Of a stretch of 64,000 nt of DNA, positions 1 to 8,299 are shown one piece after another (position 1 is the first letter of the stretch; each line of letters begins with the position of its first letter). The position numbers were made by a program, and so were the translations under genes. Where the stretch lies: assembly GCF_000757905.1 (NCBI RefSeq), contig NZ_JRLH01000008.1. One strand, given 5' to 3'. The notes under the pieces are model-generated. The model ran no database searches, was not told where the DNA came from, and saw only the letters and a list, made by a program, of their open reading frames with translations. This DNA comes from Arsenophonus nilaparvatae (lineage in GTDB: Bacteria > Pseudomonadota > Gammaproteobacteria > Enterobacterales > Enterobacteriaceae).

Positions 1-222
1 ATTGCGGCAGCATTAAATCGGCCTTTGGTAGCACTTTATGGGCCAAGTAGTCCTGATTTTACGCCACCATTGTCAAATCGAGTAGAAATTATCCGTTTAA
101 TATCCGGTTATCATAAGGTGAGGAAAGGTAGCGCAGAAAGTGGCTATCATCAAAGTTTGATTGATATAAAACCCGAATGCGTGTTCACCGCATTAACTCA
201 GTTATTGGCGGAGAGCCAATAG
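1..222 (+). CDS. waaF: ADP-heptose:LPS heptosyltransferase II, C-terminal part (partial)
   Basis: The reading frame is open from the first base and stops with TAG at 220-222, so only about 73 C-terminal residues are present. They include the LYGPSSPDFTPP segment typical of the sugar-nucleotide domain of GT9 heptosyltransferases. WaaF adds the second L-glycero-D-manno-heptose to the LPS inner core on the cytoplasmic face of the inner membrane. It ends three bases before the waaC start, the usual waaF-waaC operon arrangement. The start lies outside the window. The GT9 family call is firm; the choice of waaF over other heptosyltransferases rests largely on the neighbour. Confidence 0.9.
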   Translation: MAAALNRPLVALYGPSSPDFTPPLSNRVEIIRLISGYHKVRKGSAESGYHQSLIDIKPECVFTALTQLLAESQ

Positions 223-224
223 CC

Positions 225-1199
225 ATGAAAGTGTTGATTGTTAAAACCTCATCGATGGGTGATGTATTGCATACTTTACCTGCACTGACTGATGCAGTTA
301 TGCGCTATCCTGATATTCAGTTTGATTGGGTTGTTGAAGAAAATTTTGTCGAAATTCCACGCTGGCATCATGCTGTTAAGCGAGTTATTCCGGTAGCTAT
401 TCGACGCTGGCGAAAAAGCTGGTTGGCAAAATCTGTCAGGCAGCAAAGAGCCGTTTTTCGTGCCCAATTGCAACAGCAAGAATATGATGCTGTGATCGAT
501 GCACAAGGATTATTGAAAAGTGCTTTTTTGATCACACGGTTAGCTAGTGGTGTAAGTCATGGTTATGATTGGAAAAGTGCTCGCGAGCCTATAGCAAGCC
601 TATTTTATGATTGTCGCTATAGTGTCAATAAACAGCTGCATGCGGTTGAACGTATCCGACAATTATTTGCTGATAGTTTACATTATAGTAAACCGACTAT
701 TGTCGGTGATTATGGTATTGCAGCCTATTTTTCGCCCTCGGCTTTGGCAAAAGAAAACGATCCTTATATTATTTTTTTCCATGCCACCACACGTGATGAG
801 AAACATTGGCCTGAGTCCCATTGGCGACAATTGATCACCGCTGTAGCAGCTAAAGGCTTAACAGTTAAATTACCGTGGGGAACCAATCTGGAACATCAAC
901 GTGCCCTGAGGCTGGCTGCTGGTTTTAAGCATGTTGAGGTATTGCCTAAACTGTCATTAGACAAATTAGCTCAACAAATTGTCGCAGCCAAAGCAGTCGT
1001 CTCTGTTGATACAGGATTAAGCCATTTAACCGCTGCACTGAGCAAACCGAATATTACCCTCTATGGCCCTACCGATCCGGGATTAATTGGCGGTTATGGT
1101 GAAGCACAACAAGCAATTGTTTCAGCTGATGGCAATATGGCGACAATTAAACCGCATGAAATCTACCAACGATTAGTTTTAATAATAGACAATAAATAG
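225..1199 (+). CDS. waaC: ADP-heptose:LPS heptosyltransferase I
   Basis: This 324-residue protein begins MKVLIVKTSSMGDVLHTLPA, the signature N-terminus of WaaC, which transfers the first heptose onto Kdo2-lipid A. The C-terminal half carries the nucleotide-sugar site: VSVDTGLSHLTAAL and LYGPTDPGLIGGYG. Length matches the family (about 320 residues). An upstream in-frame GTG at 177 would overlap waaF deeply, so the ATG at 225, just after the waaF stop, is preferred. It is co-directional with waaF and probably co-transcribed. A stem-loop followed by T residues lies about 100 bp downstream. Confidence 0.96.
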   Translation: MKVLIVKTSSMGDVLHTLPALTDAVMRYPDIQFDWVVEENFVEIPRWHHAVKRVIPVAIRRWRKSWLAKSVRQQRAVFRAQLQQQEYDAVIDAQGLLKSAFLITRLASGVSHGYDWKSAREPIASLFYDCRYSVNKQLHAVERIRQLFADSLHYSKPTIVGDYGIAAYFSPSALAKENDPYIIFFHATTRDEKHWPESHWRQLITAVAAKGLTVKLPWGTNLEHQRALRLAAGFKHVEVLPKLSLDKLAQQIVAAKAVVSVDTGLSHLTAALSKPNITLYGPTDPGLIGGYGEAQQAIVSADGNMATIKPHEIYQRLVLIIDNK

Positions 1200-1297
1200 T
1201 GAAAATTTTTATCTATCTATTTGTTGACAGATAAGGCACAACCGAGCAAGGCAATTTACTCAGTTAAACTTAAGTTAGCTTTAGTAAAACTGTCAGG

Positions 1298-1324
1298 TTG
1301 ATACAAATATAGGTATCAATTTTG
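1298..1324 (+). terminator. Candidate terminator after waaC
   Basis: TTGATAC (1298-1304) and GTATCAA (1313-1319) form a 7-bp stem with an 8-nt loop, followed by TTTT. It is weak in G+C but correctly placed for the waaFC transcript. Confidence 0.45.
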
Positions 1325-1359
1325 TGACAATGAAAATTTTTTTCCTATTTCATTGTCAC
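1324..1359. terminator. Bidirectional stem-loop between waaC and the GT39 gene
   Basis: GTGACAATGAAA (1324-1335) and TTTCATTGTCAC (1348-1359) are perfect 12-bp complements around a T-rich loop, between two convergent genes. It could terminate both transcripts. A run of T follows on the plus side a few bases further on. Confidence 0.5.
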
Positions 1360-1366
1360 TCTATTT

Positions 1367-2845
1367 TTAATGATAATTTTTTTCTGGCGCAATAAATCCC
1401 AAGCACATTGATTGCGGATCAGCGTTTGGTTCTGATTGGTAAATAATGGCTTCTTTTTTAATGGTAAATTGTGGCCAATGTTTTGACATCCGAGTAAAAT
1501 TTTCTTGGCTGCAATCTTTACCTTTTCGACCTAATAATAAAGCACCATGTTTTTTAATTGTTTCTGCCGTAATATCGCGATAATAAACATTCGGTGGCTG
1601 ATCTTCACTGCTATCCCAAGGCTGGATAGTGTGTGGCCTATCAGAAGCATAGATAATAAACCATTGATAAAGGTTATCTTCGCCACCAACATATTTTAAT
1701 GGTTGACCATATTTTTGCCGCCAGCGCTGTTGTCCTTCTGCCGTGAGTGCTTTAATACCGATCATTTTCTGGCCAGCGCCACGGATATTATAATTTAATA
1801 CCAGGCAGTAACCTAAAAAGATCAGGCCGCCAATGATAATTAAACCAAAAAATGTCTTTCGTAGTGATTTCTTGGGCGAAATGGAGATAGAGCCAATAAA
1901 TAATGGCGCCGCAATCATCATAAATGGTTGTAACCATTCGGTCATCCGCCCTCCATCATGAAACAAAAACCAACCAAAAATTACGGCCAAGGGAAGGAGT
2001 AAAATAAAATTAACTAATTGATTGGGTTGCTCTTTAGGCCAGCCTATTTTACCACCTAATAGATAGAGAATTATGGTAGCAATAACTAACGGGTAGAAAA
2101 CAGATAATGTTGAGCTGACCACATGCAGGTTAAAGCCTTGTTCGATCTGTGAATCAACCCATTTAAAGGCAGAAAAATCATTTTCTAATAGCCAGAACAA
2201 ATTAGGCAAGATCAATGCAAACCAAAGTGCAATTGCAATATAAAAAAGGGGTTGTTGATAACTTTTGCGCACCTTAGGCACGAAAAGGGTTAATAAAAAA
2301 ACAGTGCCAACCAGGGCCAATGTTGAATACTTCCCCATGGTTGCCAAGCCAGATACCAGTGCAAAAGCAAGCCACCATTTAGGATGATCATAAACAGCAC
2401 GCAGGAAGAAGAGTAGCACCCAGGGCCATAGAGTGACCAAAATATAGTTATCATTATAAGGAATGATATCAAAATTAATGATGCCTGATAAATTTAGTAT
2501 CAATAATGCAAACCAAGCCAATTCAATTTTGTGACTGAGGCGGTAAGCCAGTTGCCATACCCCTATCATACCAATGGCTATACCAACAAAGTGAATAAAA
2601 TACCAATAAAAACTGTAGGAGAGGTTTAAGTAGATGGCGGGCCACATAACGGCACCAACAAACCAAGGGTTTTTGGGGGAGCCCCATTCACCGTTCATTC
2701 CCCAGTTAACTGCTTCAACAGCATCGTAAGGTACGGTTGGATCTAAAAAATAACTTCCACAAATCCATAAAATTGCATAAATCGATACCCACAGATAGAG
2801 CAATATTTTTGAATTTGAGCTAGATAAAGGCATATTATTTTTCAT
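1367..2845 (-). CDS. Glycosyltransferase family 39 membrane protein
   Basis: The 492-residue protein has a first hydrophobic helix, then the acidic luminal motif DPTVPYDAVEAVNW expected in PMT_2/ArnT-like enzymes, and about ten further membrane segments up to residue 360. A soluble C-terminal domain of about 130 residues follows. Enzymes of this family use polyprenyl-phosphate sugars as donors on the periplasmic face. The position between waaC and waaA suggests that it decorates lipid A or core sugar, but the substrate cannot be read from the sequence. The start could be ATG at 2845 or the in-frame ATG four codons later. It is a single-gene unit, convergent with waaC, with no E. coli counterpart at this position. 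Confidence 0.8.
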   Translation of the reverse strand: MKNNMPLSSSNSKILLYLWVSIYAILWICGSYFLDPTVPYDAVEAVNWGMNGEWGSPKNPWFVGAVMWPAIYLNLSYSFYWYFIHFVGIAIGMIGVWQLAYRLSHKIELAWFALLILNLSGIINFDIIPYNDNYILVTLWPWVLLFFLRAVYDHPKWWLAFALVSGLATMGKYSTLALVGTVFLLTLFVPKVRKSYQQPLFYIAIALWFALILPNLFWLLENDFSAFKWVDSQIEQGFNLHVVSSTLSVFYPLVIATIILYLLGGKIGWPKEQPNQLVNFILLLPLAVIFGWFLFHDGGRMTEWLQPFMMIAAPLFIGSISISPKKSLRKTFFGLIIIGGLIFLGYCLVLNYNIRGAGQKMIGIKALTAEGQQRWRQKYGQPLKYVGGEDNLYQWFIIYASDRPHTIQPWDSSEDQPPNVYYRDITAETIKKHGALLLGRKGKDCSQENFTRMSKHWPQFTIKKEAIIYQSEPNADPQSMCLGFIAPEKNYH

Positions 2846-3014
2846 CGTTAGTTATAAAATTGGAGGGTAAGGATCCCATTTATTTGAATTAAACTAGTAA
2901 CACTATAATGAAGAAAAGACAAAATATGTAGTATTTGTTAAGTTATATTGTTTAGTGAATTATCATAAGTGCTATTTCGCTATGGGTTTTAGCGATATTC
3001 AATAATATTCGTAT

Positions 3015-4292
3015 TTAGTGGGTTACTGGTGGCAGGTAGGGTTCCAGTAGCTTTAGTAATTTTTGCAATGCCCCTTGATTCTCATGTAAAACTTCTGCTG
3101 CTTGACGACCATGGTATAGACGATAATCTTCATCTTTAAGCAAATGGGAAACAGTAACGGTTAAGGATTTACTATCATTAACTGTAATAAGACCATCGGC
3201 TTGTTTTAGTTTGGTACAAATATCTTTGAAATTGAAAGTATAAGGCCCCATTAAAACAGGCAGGGCATGTGCGGCTGCTTCTAAAGGATTATGCCCGCCT
3301 TTTTCAACTAAACTGCCGCCGACAAAGGCCAGATCAGCAATACCATAGAGTAGCATCAGTTCACCCATGGTATCACCAATAATAACTTGAGTATCCGTAT
3401 TTGGAACGCGATTTTCACTACGGCAAATATAGCGTAGTTTAGCTTTTTGGGTTAACGCTTTTGCTAGTGCAAAGCGTTCCGGGTGGCGAGGAACAAGGAT
3501 CAGCAATAAGTCGGGAAATTGTTTTAATAGTTTAGTATGAGCCTGTAAAATAATTGACTCTTCTCCTTCATGGGTACTGGTAGCAATCCAAACCGGGCGG
3601 TGCGGAGCCCATTGTCGACGTAATGTTATGGCTTTTACAGCCAATTCAGGGGTGACAGAAATATCAAACTTTAGACTACCTGTAACATTCAATTTTTTTC
3701 TTGCTAAACCCAATTTAATAAAACGTTCGCCATCTTCTTGGTTTTGTGCTGCGATTAAGGTAATTTTTTGCAATAACTTTTTGATAAAATAACCTAATTT
3801 TTGATAACGTGCCGCTGATCGTTCAGACAGACGGGCGTTAGCAATAACTAATGGGATTTTACGTTGTCTTAATTGAATAATAAGATTTGGCCAAAGTTCT
3901 GTTTCCATAATTATGGTTAATTTAGGATCCGCATGATTAAGGAAACGGCGTACAGATCCTGCCAAATCGTAGGGTAAATAGACATGTTGAACATCATCAC
4001 CAAATGCAGATAAAACACGCTCCGAACCCGTTGGGGTCATGGTAGTAACGGTAATTGGTAGTGTTGGATAGTGATGGCGCAATGCTCTAACTAACGGAAC
4101 CGCGGCTAAGGTTTCGCCTACTGAAACAGAATGTAATAATATACCGCCGGGAATTACCTTACCATTACAAAAACCATATCGTTCACCCCAACGTTTGCGA
4201 TAAGCGGGAGATTTGTGACTACGCCACAATAAACGTAACCAAATAATAGGTTGAATAAGGTAAATAAGTATTTGATATAGACGTAATAACAT
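3015..4292 (-). CDS. waaA: 3-deoxy-D-manno-octulosonic acid (Kdo) transferase
   Basis: WaaA attaches Kdo residues from CMP-Kdo to lipid IVA at the inner membrane. The 425-residue product starts MLLRLYQILIYLIQPIIWLR, a single N-terminal membrane anchor, followed by AYRKRWGERYG and LHSVSVGETLAAVPLVRALR. The glutamate of SVGE is the catalytic base known for the family. The donor site appears as GDTMGELMLLYGIADLAFVGGSL and KGGHNPLEAAAH. The frame is open 16 codons further upstream, but family length and the hydrophobic N-terminus favour the ATG at 4292. It is divergent from coaD, as part of a waaA-coaD-mutM neighbourhood also seen in E. coli. Confidence 0.96.
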   Translation of the reverse strand: MLLRLYQILIYLIQPIIWLRLLWRSHKSPAYRKRWGERYGFCNGKVIPGGILLHSVSVGETLAAVPLVRALRHHYPTLPITVTTMTPTGSERVLSAFGDDVQHVYLPYDLAGSVRRFLNHADPKLTIIMETELWPNLIIQLRQRKIPLVIANARLSERSAARYQKLGYFIKKLLQKITLIAAQNQEDGERFIKLGLARKKLNVTGSLKFDISVTPELAVKAITLRRQWAPHRPVWIATSTHEGEESIILQAHTKLLKQFPDLLLILVPRHPERFALAKALTQKAKLRYICRSENRVPNTDTQVIIGDTMGELMLLYGIADLAFVGGSLVEKGGHNPLEAAAHALPVLMGPYTFNFKDICTKLKQADGLITVNDSKSLTVTVSHLLKDEDYRLYHGRQAAEVLHENQGALQKLLKLLEPYLPPVTH

Positions 4293-4604
4293 TCTATCAC
4301 ATTGACTGGTTGAGATTAGCACTATAGTAGCATATTGCACATAAGAAAGTGCAATGAATATCTATTTAAATAGCGTTTTTATTCATCATTAAAGATAAAA
4401 TTTTTTAATATTTTGTCCGTTAATTAAAATTAAACTAGTGATTAACTAAAAATATGATAGTAATTATCATTTATTTTCAAAAGATAATAAATTGTAGCTA
4501 TTCTTATCAATGATAGAGATTTATTTTGTCAACATAATTGTTCAATATGCTTAAACAATACGATAATATGTGTTCAGTTGTTCGTTATTAGTGAAAATAA
4601 CTTT

Positions 4605-5087
4605 ATGAAAAAAAAAGCAATTTACCCTGGTACTTTTGATCCTATAACTTACGGCCACTTGGATATTATAGAGCGCGCTGCCTTAATATTTGAACAGCTA
4701 ATATTGGCTATTGCTGATAGTTCGCGTAAAAATCCGATGTTTACCCTCGATGAACGTATTTTGTTTGCTAAAGAACAGACAAAACATTTAACTAACGTTG
4801 AAGTAATCGGGTTTTGTGGGCTCACGGTAAATTTTGCGCAAAAACACCAGGCTAATATTTTGATTAGAGGTGTGCGAACCGTGTCAGATTTTGAATATGA
4901 ATGTCAGTTGGCTAATATGAATAGTCATCTAATGGCTGATCTAGAAACCATCTTTTTATTACCTTCTCCGAAGTTGTCGTTTGTTTCTTCTTCTTTGATT
5001 AAAGATGTTGCCCGCCATGGCGGTGATATTTCATCTTTTATACCAGAACCAATAGCTAAAGCAATGTTGCAAAAAATTGAACAATAA
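4605..5087 (+). CDS. coaD: Phosphopantetheine adenylyltransferase
   Basis: CoaD catalyses the penultimate step of coenzyme A synthesis, converting 4'-phosphopantetheine and ATP to dephospho-CoA. The N-terminus KKKAIYPGTFDPITYGHLDI contains the nucleotidyltransferase T/HxGH signature (TYGH), and the second signature appears as PSPKLSFVSSSLIKDVA. With the ATG at 4605 the protein is 160 residues, matching E. coli (159). A start nine codons upstream is possible but would add residues not seen in the family. It is convergent with mutM, with only 19 bp between the stops. Confidence 0.96.
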   Translation: MKKKAIYPGTFDPITYGHLDIIERAALIFEQLILAIADSSRKNPMFTLDERILFAKEQTKHLTNVEVIGFCGLTVNFAQKHQANILIRGVRTVSDFEYECQLANMNSHLMADLETIFLLPSPKLSFVSSSLIKDVARHGGDISSFIPEPIAKAMLQKIEQ

Positions 5088-5106
5088 AAACGAGTTATAC
5101 TTCAGT

Positions 5107-5916
5107 TTATTTTTGGCAACTATGACAGAAAAAAGTACTGCGTTGGCCTAGTTTTATTGATTCAATCAGTTGACCGCAATGGGTACAAGCTTGATCTTTT
5201 TTACCATAAACAAACAGTTGTTGAGCAAAATAACCCGGTTTGCCATCTGACTGTAAAAAATCTTTCAATGTTGTTCCACCCTGTTCTATTGAACGTTGAA
5301 GAACTTGTTTAATTTGAATAACTAAATTGCTGATCTCTTTTTTTGTTAATGAATGTGCAGCTCTGGTTGGCAGAATTTTGGCAGCAAATAGTGCCTCATT
5401 AGCATAAATATTGCCTACACCGACGACGACTTTATTATCCATTAACCAAGGTTTGATGGCGGTTTTTTTATTTTTTGCTCGTTGATAAAGATAATCGGCG
5501 CTAAAATCGATAGAAAGCGGTTCCGGCCCTAGATGGGAAAGTACAGAGCAATTAGCCAGGTCATTAGTCCATAACCAGGCACCAAAACGTCTGGGATCGG
5601 TATAACGCAATATTTTGCCATCGGCTAGAATCAAGTCGATATGATCGTGTTTTTCGGCTAATTGTTGCTTGGTTAAGATGCGTATACTACCTGACATACC
5701 CAAGTGAATGATTATCCAACCATGCTGGAGCTGAATGAGTAAATATTTAGCGCGCCGTTTAACACTGATCACTGATTCATTGGCGATATGTACAATTTCT
5801 GTCGCTACCGGCCAGCGTAATTTACTATTGCGTACTATGCTATATTGTATTTTATTACCAACCAAGTAGGGTTCAATTCCACGTCGGCTGGTTTCAACTT
5901 CAGGTAGTTCTGGCAT
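5107..5916 (-). CDS. mutM: Formamidopyrimidine-DNA glycosylase (Fpg)
   Basis: This base-excision repair enzyme removes 8-oxoguanine and nicks the abasic site. The 269-residue protein starts PELPEVETSRRGIEP; the proline after the initiator methionine is the catalytic nucleophile and the adjacent glutamate is required. The helix-two-turn-helix region carries VGVGNIYANEALF, and the C-terminus has the zinc finger C-x2-C-x16-C-x2-C. All key residues are present, so the gene looks intact. In E. coli it directly precedes rpmG; here the LPS core operon and a long gap separate the two. Confidence 0.97.
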   Translation of the reverse strand: MPELPEVETSRRGIEPYLVGNKIQYSIVRNSKLRWPVATEIVHIANESVISVKRRAKYLLIQLQHGWIIIHLGMSGSIRILTKQQLAEKHDHIDLILADGKILRYTDPRRFGAWLWTNDLANCSVLSHLGPEPLSIDFSADYLYQRAKNKKTAIKPWLMDNKVVVGVGNIYANEALFAAKILPTRAAHSLTKKEISNLVIQIKQVLQRSIEQGGTTLKDFLQSDGKPGYFAQQLFVYGKKDQACTHCGQLIESIKLGQRSTFFCHSCQK

Positions 5917-6022
5917 AGATCCCTTAATTATGTAACTAGTCGTTAATGTTAATATATACTACTGTATCTTGTGTTGGTTAGTCGATAGAATAGAATGCAT
6001 TAATATGTTATCAGGAGTGCAA

Positions 6023-7258
6023 ATGAAGAAGGTTATCTCTATAATTAATAAACGATTTAATTACCAATCTTATTGGAATTTAGGGATAGTCTTTTTTTTT
6101 ATTGCTATTTATTTTCTTGATGGTGTTACTCGTTATAAACATGCCTTAGCTGGATTAATTTATCTTACTGCGATTGTCTATTTAATTAAAGATAGAAAGC
6201 GTGTTTTCAGTATATTTAAGAATAATTTATTTTTATCCTTAGTGTTTTTTGTTTTGGCAATGCTTTGTTCATTAATTATCTCTAAAGATGTTAGCATTTC
6301 ATTAAAAGCTATTAATAAAGGTGTTGTAGAAAAGTTATTTTTTACTGCAATAGCTATTGCGATAGTACTCTATCTAGAAAAGAAAGAGCACATAACTAAG
6401 CTATTAATTTTCTCTTTAATTTTTTCTATTTTACCGTTAGCCATTAAGGAAATTTTGCAATATATTGATGAATATCATCAAGGTATCATGCCTTTATCAG
6501 CATTTGAACATCGATATATTTCTGATTGGTTAATATTTATTGCACCCGCTTTGTTTGCTTTGTGGTTATATAAAGGTGTAAAAAATAAGATCTTATTTTT
6601 CTTTCTTTCGGTTATTTTTCTCGCAATAACAATCGGTACATTACAGCGAGGTACATGGTTATCTATTGCAGTAATATTTATTATCTGGTGTGTAGTAAAA
6701 AAAGAAATTAAATTGCCGGTTATTGCTGTTATTGCTGTTATTGCTGTTATTGCTTGTAGTATCTTATTGTCAGGTTTAGCAGCAGTTAATCAAGGGCAGT
6801 TTGATAACTTATTTTACAAATTAGAACAGACTAATAGTAGTCATCGATATGGTAATGGTACTCAGGATTCAGCATTAGATTTGATTAAAGAGAATCCAAT
6901 AACCGGTTATGGCTATGGCGAACAGTTATTTTATAAAATTTATAATGAAAGGGTAATTGATTATCCTGACTGGGTTTTTAAACAATCGATTGGGCCTCAT
7001 AATACAGTTTTGTCAATTTGGTTTGCCGCTGGAATATTTGGACTAATTGCTACCCTCTATCTTTTTGTTTCAATTTTTATCTATTTATTTAATGGATATC
7101 GTAATAATACGGTAAAAGATGGTTTTTTGATCCTGATGTTGATATTTATCGGTGATATGATCGTTAGAGGTTTGTTTGAAACTGTAAATGTTTCAAATAT
7201 GGCTATCATAATAGGAATAGCATTAGCACTGAATAGCGATAAAAAATTGATTAATTAG
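6023..7258 (+). CDS. waaL: O-antigen ligase family protein
   Basis: The 411-residue integral membrane protein has about 11 to 12 hydrophobic segments, with the large periplasmic loop between roughly residues 255 and 330. This loop carries the family features: TLQRGTWLS upstream of it, SSHRYGNGTQDSALDLIKENPITGYGYG, and IGPHNTVLSIWF with the conserved histidine. WaaL joins undecaprenyl-linked O-antigen to the lipid A-core in the periplasm. The ATG at 6023 follows AGGAG by seven bases and is preferred to an upstream in-frame start at 5969. Residues near 240 form an IAVIAVIAVIA run encoded by a 9-bp tandem repeat. A polymerase (Wzy) is an alternative, but the LPS core context favours ligase. Confidence 0.82.
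   Translation: MKKVISIINKRFNYQSYWNLGIVFFFIAIYFLDGVTRYKHALAGLIYLTAIVYLIKDRKRVFSIFKNNLFLSLVFFVLAMLCSLIISKDVSISLKAINKGVVEKLFFTAIAIAIVLYLEKKEHITKLLIFSLIFSILPLAIKEILQYIDEYHQGIMPLSAFEHRYISDWLIFIAPALFALWLYKGVKNKILFFFLSVIFLAITIGTLQRGTWLSIAVIFIIWCVVKKEIKLPVIAVIAVIAVIACSILLSGLAAVNQGQFDNLFYKLEQTNSSHRYGNGTQDSALDLIKENPITGYGYGEQLFYKIYNERVIDYPDWVFKQSIGPHNTVLSIWFAAGIFGLIATLYLFVSIFIYLFNGYRNNTVKDGFLILMLIFIGDMIVRGLFETVNVSNMAIIIGIALALNSDKKLIN
6720..6754 (+). repeat. 9-bp in-frame tandem repeat inside the O-antigen ligase gene
   Basis: The unit TTATTGCTG (reading V/I-I-A) occurs about four times in succession. It encodes alternating Ile-Ala-Val within a predicted membrane helix. Slippage would add or remove three residues without a frameshift. 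Confidence 0.8.
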
Positions 7259-7265
7259 CTAAGTG

Positions 7266-7295
7266 AAAGCACCTATCTGTAAGGTGCTTTAAAAT
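7266..7295. terminator. Terminator between waaL and the GT8 operon
   Basis: AAAGCACCT (7266-7274) and AGGTGCTTT (7282-7290) form a perfect 9-bp stem with a 7-nt loop. A-rich and T-rich flanks on both sides make it suitable for both convergent transcripts. Confidence 0.75.
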
Positions 7296-8299
7296 TATTT
7301 TTTTAGTAATTTATATTTAATTAAACATAACAAACCATGCACATATTTATGTTGTAAAAATAGATGCTTATATTTTTCTTGTAGTTCCGTTCTCTTTTCT
7401 GCGATTTTTAATGGCTGATCTTTCCACGGTGAGTGAATATATGAGTTGAAAAAAAATTGACTGGCCGGATAATTAATACCCCAAGTATGCCAGGGTTTTG
7501 TGACGCCAGTATAGTGGATAAGAATGGTGCTATCAGTTATGGTATTTTTGTATTTGGATAAATCGTGGTAAGCCAATTCATTTTTCAACGTATATATACA
7601 GTTATAATCACGAGATAAATAGACGTTTTGCGTCTGAAATAATATATTTAGTGCATCTTGATCAAGGTATTTTAATTTACCAAAATTTGTTTTCCCGCGT
7701 ACCAGTTCTAATGATTTTTTGGATAAATCATTTTCAATCCATTTCTTTAAATTCACATAGATTACGCCGGCATTAAAATATTTGCCATTTAAATCGGTTA
7801 ACTTTAGTCGAGTCGCACTTGATTGCTGCATGTTGTCGACATCGAGTACCACGGCGGCAAAAGAATTCGCTAAGTTTAGCTGAAATAGTTCTTTTAGATT
7901 GCCTTTGCAAATAACATCAGCATCTAAATATAAAATAGAGTTTATGTTTGTACTTAAATATTCAAAAGCGATTAATCTAAAATAGGTGGCATAAGACCAG
8001 AAATCTGAGGTTGATAGTTGTTTTAATTCTTCAGCATCTAACAGATAGATAATTATATTAGAATTATACTTTGTTATCATTTTTTGGAAACGTTGTATAT
8101 ATTCGTCATCAATATAATCAGTAAATAGGTGAAAATTGAAATCTGTATCAATATTATTTATTAATACGGAATTTATTGATATCGCTGCACCAAGTAGGAA
8201 ATTTTTATCAACGCCATAAGCAATGTTAAAATTTTTATTCTTTTCAAGAAGATTTTTTTTCCCCGCAATATTAAAACTTTGTTTTATAAAATGCTTCAT
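7295..8299 (-). CDS. LPS glycosyltransferase, family GT8 (WaaJ/WaaR-like)
   Basis: The GT8 retaining fold is shown by NIAYGVDKNFLLGAAISINSV at the N-terminus, the metal-binding DxD motif in ILYLDADVICKG, KYFNAGVIYVNL, and the C-terminal HYTGVTKPWHTWG. Such enzymes move glucose or galactose from UDP-sugars to the LPS outer core in the cytoplasm. The ATG at 8299 overlaps the upstream gene's TGA as ATGA, indicating translational coupling; a start three codons upstream (8308) is less likely. It is the last gene of the waaQ-waaG-waaP-GT8-GT8 transcript. Position and similarity suggest an alpha-1,2 transferase, but linkage cannot be assigned. Confidence 0.85.
   Translation of the reverse strand: MKHFIKQSFNIAGKKNLLEKNKNFNIAYGVDKNFLLGAAISINSVLINNIDTDFNFHLFTDYIDDEYIQRFQKMITKYNSNIIIYLLDAEELKQLSTSDFWSYATYFRLIAFEYLSTNINSILYLDADVICKGNLKELFQLNLANSFAAVVLDVDNMQQSSATRLKLTDLNGKYFNAGVIYVNLKKWIENDLSKKSLELVRGKTNFGKLKYLDQDALNILFQTQNVYLSRDYNCIYTLKNELAYHDLSKYKNTITDSTILIHYTGVTKPWHTWGINYPASQFFFNSYIHSPWKDQPLKIAEKRTELQEKYKHLFLQHKYVHGLLCLIKYKLLKK

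Noticed and set aside
4450..4480. ATGATAGTAATTATCAT as a Fur box before coaD
   Set aside because: It is a short A/T palindrome in AT-rich DNA, and neither neighbour is an iron gene.
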